Positions 60,069 to 64,000 of a stretch of DNA of 64,000 nt are shown here, one piece after another. Under the pieces are notes generated by a model. That model saw nothing but the letters and a program-made list of their open reading frames with translations, ran no database searches and was not told the origin of the DNA. A program made the translations under genes and the position numbers. The stretch is from Methylobacterium nonmethylotrophicum (lineage in GTDB: Bacteria > Pseudomonadota > Alphaproteobacteria > Rhizobiales > Beijerinckiaceae). The DNA is taken from the NCBI RefSeq assembly GCF_004745635.1, contig NZ_SRLB01000014.1, forward strand, positions 1-64,000. Reading direction: 5' to 3'. The first letter of the stretch is position 1. The number at the start of each line of letters is the position of its first letter.

Positions 60069-60449
60069 ATGGCGCGCATCCTGCTGGTCGACGACGAGGA
60101 ACCGATCCGCGGCTTCCTGAAGCGCGGGCTGGAGATGGACGGCCACACGGTCGTGACCGCGATCGACGGCAGCGACGGTCTCGACCGCCTGGCCGAGGGT
60201 GCCTTCGACCTGATGCTGACCGACATCCGCATGCCGCTGATGGACGGCATCGCCCTCGCGCTCGCGGCCAAGCGCGACCATCCCGACCTGACGATCCTGC
60301 TGATGACCGGCTTCGCCGACCAGCGCGAGCGCGCCCGCGGCCTCGACGCCATCGTGGCGGACGTGCTGACGAAACCCTTCACCCTGGCCGACATGCGCGC
60401 CATGGTGTCCCGGACCCTGCGCGCCGCGGGCGCGGTGGCGGCGCGCTGA
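60069..60449 (+). CDS. Single-domain response regulator, CpdR-like
   Basis: A 126-residue receiver with no output domain. Acidic DDE lies at residues 8-10, phospho-acceptor Asp52 is in LMLTDIRMPLMDGIALALAA, and Lys102 is in VLTKPFTLADMRAM. The 'DIRMPLMDGIALAL' and 'LLMTGFADQRERA' segments resemble the CpdR-like regulators of Rhizobiales that control ClpXP-dependent proteolysis in the cell cycle. The position near hpt and ftsEX also fits. I leave the gene symbol blank because several CpdR paralogues exist. Confidence 0.82.
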   Translation: MARILLVDDEEPIRGFLKRGLEMDGHTVVTAIDGSDGLDRLAEGAFDLMLTDIRMPLMDGIALALAAKRDHPDLTILLMTGFADQRERARGLDAIVADVLTKPFTLADMRAMVSRTLRAAGAVAAR

Positions 60450-60457
60450 GCGCCGCT

Positions 60458-61357
60458 TCAGCCCGCGGATGCCGGCCCGGCGAAGTGGGCGAGCGCGAAA
60501 TCGATGAAGGAGCGCAGCTTCGGGGTGATCCGCCGGTCGGGCGCGTAGAGCAGGTGCATCGGCCGTGAGACGGGCCGGTAGGCCGGCAGCACCCGCACCA
60601 GATGGCCCGCCGCGACGGCGTCCCGCACAAGGGCCGTCGGCTGCAGCAGCAGGCCGAGGCCGGCGAGCGCCGCCGTGAGCAGGGCCTGGCCGTTGTTGAC
60701 CAGGAGCCGGTACGACACCTCGACCGCCTCCGGTCCCTCCGGCCCGGTAAACAGCCACTGGTCCCCCGTCGCCATATGGGCGAAGCCCAGGCATTCATGC
60801 TGCCGCAGGTCGGCCGGCGCGCGCGGCGCTTCCCTCGCCGCCAGGTAGGACGGGGCGGCGCAGAGAGCGAAATCCATCGGGCGCAGGGGGCGGGCGACCA
60901 GGCCGTTGTCGACCGGCGAGCCGACGCGGAAGACCACCTCGTCGCCCTCCTCGATCAGGTCGATCTTCCGGTCCGAGAGGGTCAGCGCGACGTCGACCTT
61001 CGGATAGGCGGCGAGATATGCGGGCAGCACCCGGGCGAGGTCGTAGGCGCCGAAGGTGACCGGGGCATTGATGCGGATCTGGCCCCGCGGCACCGCCTGG
61101 CTGCTGGCCGCCAGCGCCTCCACCGCCTCGACCTCCGACAGGATGACGCGCACCCGCCCGTAGAGTTCGCGCCCGGCCTCGGTCAGGCTCTGCCGACGCG
61201 TCGTGCGATGGATCAGCCGGACGCCGAGATGCTCCTCGAGCAGGCGCACCTGCTTGCCGACCGCTTGCGGCGAGAGCCCGAGGATCTCGCCTGCGGACGA
61301 GAACGACCCGGTCTCGACGGCCTTGGCGAAGGCCTCCATGCCCGAGAGACGGTCCAT
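60458..61357 (-). CDS. LysR-family transcriptional regulator
   Basis: A 299-residue LysR protein. The ATG at 61357 puts the helix-turn-helix at residues 1-60 (MDRLSGMEAFAKAVETGSFS, then SAGEILGLSPQAVGKQVRLLE), and the effector domain (about 88-290) begins PRGQIRINAPVTFGAYDLA, the pattern of the large LysR subgroup that regulates adjacent oxidoreductases. It is divergent from a quinone oxidoreductase gene with a palindromic site between them, so it probably controls that gene and itself. Confidence 0.88.
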   Translation of the reverse strand: MDRLSGMEAFAKAVETGSFSSAGEILGLSPQAVGKQVRLLEEHLGVRLIHRTTRRQSLTEAGRELYGRVRVILSEVEAVEALAASSQAVPRGQIRINAPVTFGAYDLARVLPAYLAAYPKVDVALTLSDRKIDLIEEGDEVVFRVGSPVDNGLVARPLRPMDFALCAAPSYLAAREAPRAPADLRQHECLGFAHMATGDQWLFTGPEGPEAVEVSYRLLVNNGQALLTAALAGLGLLLQPTALVRDAVAAGHLVRVLPAYRPVSRPMHLLYAPDRRITPKLRSFIDFALAHFAGPASAG

Positions 61358-61375
61358 TGATTGCAAACCCAGCGT

Positions 61376-61388
61376 TTCGAATGTCGAA
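61376..61388. promoter_or_regulatory. Candidate LysR box
   Basis: TTCGAATGTCGAA is a perfect 5-3-5 inverted repeat that fits the T-N11-A LysR consensus. It lies 19 bases from the LysR start and 80 bases before the oxidoreductase start, in their 111-base divergent region. Confidence 0.55.
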
Positions 61389-61468
61389 GACGGGCCCGGA
61401 TTTATCACGCCGCCGACCGGGTCCATACCGGTGGCACGAGCGGGAGAAATCCAGAGGAGAGGCCCGAC

Positions 61469-62449
61469 ATGTCGACCCAACGCCGCGTGGTGCTCACCGA
61501 GTTCGGCCCGCCGCAGGTCATGACCCTGGCGAGCGATCCCCTTCCCGCGCCCGGAACCGGCGAGGTGTGCTTGCGCCAGACCGCCATCGGCTTCAACTTC
61601 ATCGACATCTACCAGCGCCGGGGCGTCTACCCGCTCGAGCGGCCGACCGGGCTCGGCTTCGAGGCGGCGGGCGTGGTCGAGGCGGTGGGTCCGGGGGTCG
61701 CGGAGTTCGAGCCTGGCGACCGGGTGGCCTACATGAATGCCGGGGTCGGCGCCTATGCGGACCGGCGCAACGTGCCGGCGGCCAAGCTCGTGCGAATCCC
61801 CGAGAGCGTCACCGACGAGGCCGCCGCCGCCCTGCTGTTCAAGGGCATGACGGCGCAGTACCTCCTGCGCAAGACCCATGCGGTGCAGCCGGGCGACCTG
61901 CTGCTGGTCCATTCCGCCGCCGGCGGCGTCGGCCAGATCCTGACCCGCTGGGCGACCGCGCTCGGCGCCAGGGTCGTCGGCACCACCGGCTCGCCGGGCA
62001 AGCGCGACGCAGGCCTCGCCGCCGGCTGCGCGGCGGTGATCGATCTCAACGATCCCGACTGGCCCAAGGCCTTCCTGGAGGCGACCGGCGGCGCCAAGGC
62101 GCGGGTGGTCTACGACGCCGTCGGCAAGGACACGCTGCTCAAATCCCTCGACTGCGCCGCCCCGTTCGGCCTCGTCGTCTCCTACGGCGCCGCCTCCGGC
62201 CCCTCGCCGGCGATCGACCCGGAGCTGTTGAACAAGAAGGGCTGCCTGTTCCTCACCCGCCCCTCGGTCTTCCCGCACAATGCCGACCCGGCCACCTTCC
62301 GGGCCAACGCCGCCGACCTGTTCGACGCGATCGGCCGCGGCCACGTCGCGGTCGAGATCGGGGCGCGCTTTTCCCTCGATCAAGTCGTGCAGGCGCACGA
62401 GGCGGCGGAGGCACGGGCGGTGACCGGCGCGATCGTGCTGGTGCCGTGA
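61469..62449 (+). CDS. Zinc-independent quinone oxidoreductase (medium-chain dehydrogenase family)
   Basis: A 326-residue MDR protein of the QOR type. Signature stretches are TAIGFNFIDIYQRRGVYPLE, AALLFKGMTAQYLLRKTHAV and the NADPH-binding LLVHSAAGGVGQILTRWATA, then GTTGSPGKR. No zinc-binding cysteines are present, as expected for QOR. It reduces quinones or enals with NADPH and may act in redox or xenobiotic stress, under control of the divergent LysR protein. GAGGAGAGG precedes the ATG. Confidence 0.9.
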   Translation: MSTQRRVVLTEFGPPQVMTLASDPLPAPGTGEVCLRQTAIGFNFIDIYQRRGVYPLERPTGLGFEAAGVVEAVGPGVAEFEPGDRVAYMNAGVGAYADRRNVPAAKLVRIPESVTDEAAAALLFKGMTAQYLLRKTHAVQPGDLLLVHSAAGGVGQILTRWATALGARVVGTTGSPGKRDAGLAAGCAAVIDLNDPDWPKAFLEATGGAKARVVYDAVGKDTLLKSLDCAAPFGLVVSYGAASGPSPAIDPELLNKKGCLFLTRPSVFPHNADPATFRANAADLFDAIGRGHVAVEIGARFSLDQVVQAHEAAEARAVTGAIVLVP

Positions 62450-62498
62450 GCGGGGATGTCGATGTGAGCGGCCTTCGACTTGCCCGCGCAAGCCTCTG

Positions 62499-63029
62499 TC
62501 ACACCCCTCGATTCATCCACCAGATCGCCGCGTTGAGCGCCGTCGCGTAGCTCACCCAGGCGGCGTAGGGCACGAGGACGAGGGCGGCGGCCCGGTCGAG
62601 GGGGAGAAAGAGCCGGATCGTCCACAGGATCATCGCCAGGAGGGCCACCACCACGACGAGGCCGCCGGCAAGGTCGTGGGCGCCGAAGAAGACCGGCGTC
62701 CAGGCGCCGTTGAGGGCGAGCTGGACGAAGAACGCCCCCAGCGCCAGGGCGCGGGTACGCCGCAAGCCCCCCGTGGCCGGGGCGGTGCCGAGCATGCGCC
62801 AGCCCGACCATGCGATCAGGGTGTAGAGGATCGTCCAGGCGACCGGAAACAGCCAGTTCGGCGGGGTGAAGACGGGCTTGGCGAGGCCCGCGTACCAGGT
62901 CGGGATGTTCGACGTGGTCGACAGGCTCCCCACGACCGCGACCGCCGCGACCGGCAGGGTCGCGGCGAGGAGGCGCGGCAGGGGCGCCAGGACGGGTCCG
63001 GTGCGGGGCAGCGTTGCGGTGGGCGGCAT
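62499..63029 (-). CDS. tspO: TspO/MBR family membrane protein
   Basis: A 176-residue protein with five membrane helices, the TspO size. Diagnostic segments are WYAGLAKPVFTPPNWLFPVA and VQLALNGAWTPVFFGAHDLA, and AAWVSYATALNAAIWWMNRG at the end, covering the porphyrin-binding groove. In photosynthetic relatives TspO responds to oxygen and tetrapyrroles. It lies tail-to-tail with the quinone oxidoreductase and divergent from metC. Confidence 0.9.
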   Translation of the reverse strand: MPPTATLPRTGPVLAPLPRLLAATLPVAAVAVVGSLSTTSNIPTWYAGLAKPVFTPPNWLFPVAWTILYTLIAWSGWRMLGTAPATGGLRRTRALALGAFFVQLALNGAWTPVFFGAHDLAGGLVVVVALLAMILWTIRLFLPLDRAAALVLVPYAAWVSYATALNAAIWWMNRGV

Positions 63030-63146
63030 CGCGGGCTCGGGTGCTATGTTCGGGAAGGAGGTTGCGCGCCGGCACCGCTTCTGCAAGGGCGGCGGGACGC
63101 CACAATGTCCTTGGCCGAACCGTCGGCCGAACCCTGGAGTCCCGGC

Positions 63147-64000
63147 ATGAGCAGCGCCCCGCGCCCCTGGTCGAAGAAGAGCCTCGCCGCGCAGGCGCTC
63201 GGCCACGTCGATCCGGTCACCAAGGCCGTGGTGCCGCCGATCCACGTCGCCACCACCTACATCCGCGACCCCGACAACCAGTACTCCTCCGGCTACGTCT
63301 ACGGCCGGCCCGACAACGCCACGGTGCGCGAGGCGGAGGCCGTGATCGCGATGCTGGAGGAGGCGCAGGCCGGGGCGCTCCTGTTCTCCTCCGGCATGGC
63401 CGCCGCCACGGCGGTGTTCGGCGCCCTCGATCCGGGCGACCACATCGTGGCGCCGACCGTGATGTACTGGGCCCTGCGCCGCTGGCTGTCGGAAGAGGCG
63501 ACCCGCTGGGGCCTGAAGGTCGACTTCGTCGCCACCGACGACCTCGCGGCGCTCAAGGCCGCGGTGCGGCCCGGGCAGACCAAGCTCGTCTGGCTCGAGA
63601 CGCCCTCGAACCCGCTCTGGACGATCACCGACATCGCCGGGGCGGCCGAGATCGCCCACGCGGCCGGCGCGCGCCTCGCGGTCGATTCGACCGCGAGCTC
63701 GCCGGTGGTGACGCGGCCCCTGAGCCTCGGCGCCGACGTGGTGATGCACGCCGCCACCAAGGTGCTCAACGGCCATTCCGACGTGATCGCCGGGGCGCTC
63801 GCCGGCGCGGAGGCCGACGACTTCTGGGCGCGGATCCAGCGCATCCGCTCCGGCAACGGTGCGATCCTGGGCCCGTTCGAGGCCTACCTGCTGATGCGCG
63901 GGATGCGCACGCTCCACGTGCGCATCGCCGCCCAGATGGCGAATGCCGCCGACCTGGCGCGGCGCCTCTCCGCCCATCCGGCGGTGGCGAAGGTGCTCTA
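63147..64000 (+). CDS. metC: Cystathionine beta-lyase / Cys-Met metabolism PLP enzyme, N-terminal part
   Basis: About 284 codons are visible before the right edge. PPIHVATTYIRDPDNQYSSG, YVYGRPDNATVREAEAVIA, and the PLP-Lys205 context VVMHAATKVLNGHSDVIAGA define the trans-sulfuration family; VDSTASSPVVTRPLSLGADV supplies the PLP-binding Asp180. The family includes cystathionine beta-lyase and gamma-synthase, which interconvert cystathionine, homocysteine and cysteine. The overall pattern suits MetC better, but the missing C-terminus prevents certainty. CTGGAGT lies about 10 bases before the ATG. Confidence 0.82.
   Translation, partial: MSSAPRPWSKKSLAAQALGHVDPVTKAVVPPIHVATTYIRDPDNQYSSGYVYGRPDNATVREAEAVIAMLEEAQAGALLFSSGMAAATAVFGALDPGDHIVAPTVMYWALRRWLSEEATRWGLKVDFVATDDLAALKAAVRPGQTKLVWLETPSNPLWTITDIAGAAEIAHAAGARLAVDSTASSPVVTRPLSLGADVVMHAATKVLNGHSDVIAGALAGAEADDFWARIQRIRSGNGAILGPFEAYLLMRGMRTLHVRIAAQMANAADLARRLSAHPAVAKVL

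Overview
This is a very GC-rich chromosomal window whose gene families, Rhizobiales-type gene blocks (ftsEX, an MJ0042 zinc-ribbon protein, hpt and a CpdR-like regulator) and repeat types point to an alphaproteobacterium, most likely Methylobacteriaceae (Methylobacterium-like). That placement is an inference from protein resemblance and composition, not a database result. Genes are dense, often joined by 4-bp ATGA overlaps. I saw no rRNA, tRNA or CRISPR array.

Layout. 1-6 kb: the start of pccB (propionyl-CoA carboxylase beta, cut by the edge), a small unknown gene, a NhaR-like LysR regulator, and a dabB-dabA inorganic-carbon uptake operon. 6.5-11 kb: a stand-alone BLUF blue-light sensor, an MFS permease and a hybrid histidine kinase. 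11-19.5 kb: a signalling island in which three PF04392-type periplasmic binding proteins, with no permease or ATPase of their own, surround an overlapping operon of binding protein, histidine kinase, single-domain response regulator and receiver-adenylate cyclase. 19.8-29.2 kb: a complete Dpp/Opp-type ABC importer followed by a gamma-glutamyltransferase, a 2-keto-4-pentenoate hydratase-like enzyme and a D-threonine aldolase/D-serine dehydratase-like enzyme. 29.2-34.9 kb: a PAS-GGDEF-EAL protein, a branched-chain-type binding protein, an exported aldo/keto reductase and a frameshifted NADP-binding oxidoreductase. 35-40.4 kb: a divergent tripartite tricarboxylate transporter (binding protein, TctB, TctA), an NTP/NDP-exchanger-like carrier and a class II aldolase. 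40.5-47 kb: a DUF4926/DUF6883 small-gene pair (the second gene has a premature stop), a Tat-exported metallo-hydrolase, a hydantoinase, a small Cys-containing exported protein, an AhpD-like protein, a SAF-domain dehydrogenase and a VOC protein. 47-50.4 kb: a MITE-like element abutting the kup stop codon, kup, and an AbiEii-type toxin gene with a premature stop beside a candidate antitoxin. 50.5-64 kb: a PRISE reductase, a chemoreceptor, a YgiQ-family radical SAM protein, ftsX, ftsE, the zinc-ribbon gene, hpt, the CpdR-like regulator, a divergent LysR/quinone oxidoreductase pair, tspO and the start of a metC-like gene.

How parts may work together. DabAB would supply bicarbonate, which PccB consumes, so the left end may be a bicarbonate supply-and-use locus. 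The 11-19.5 kb island reads as ligand binding, phosphorelay, cAMP output. The importer plus gamma-glutamyltransferase resembles a system for taking up and splitting gamma-glutamyl peptides. Broken genes concentrate in accessory cargo: one frameshift, and two in-frame TGA codons at positions where the family sequence leads me to expect tryptophan. Several palindromic repeat elements and the MITE-like element occupy intergenic spaces.
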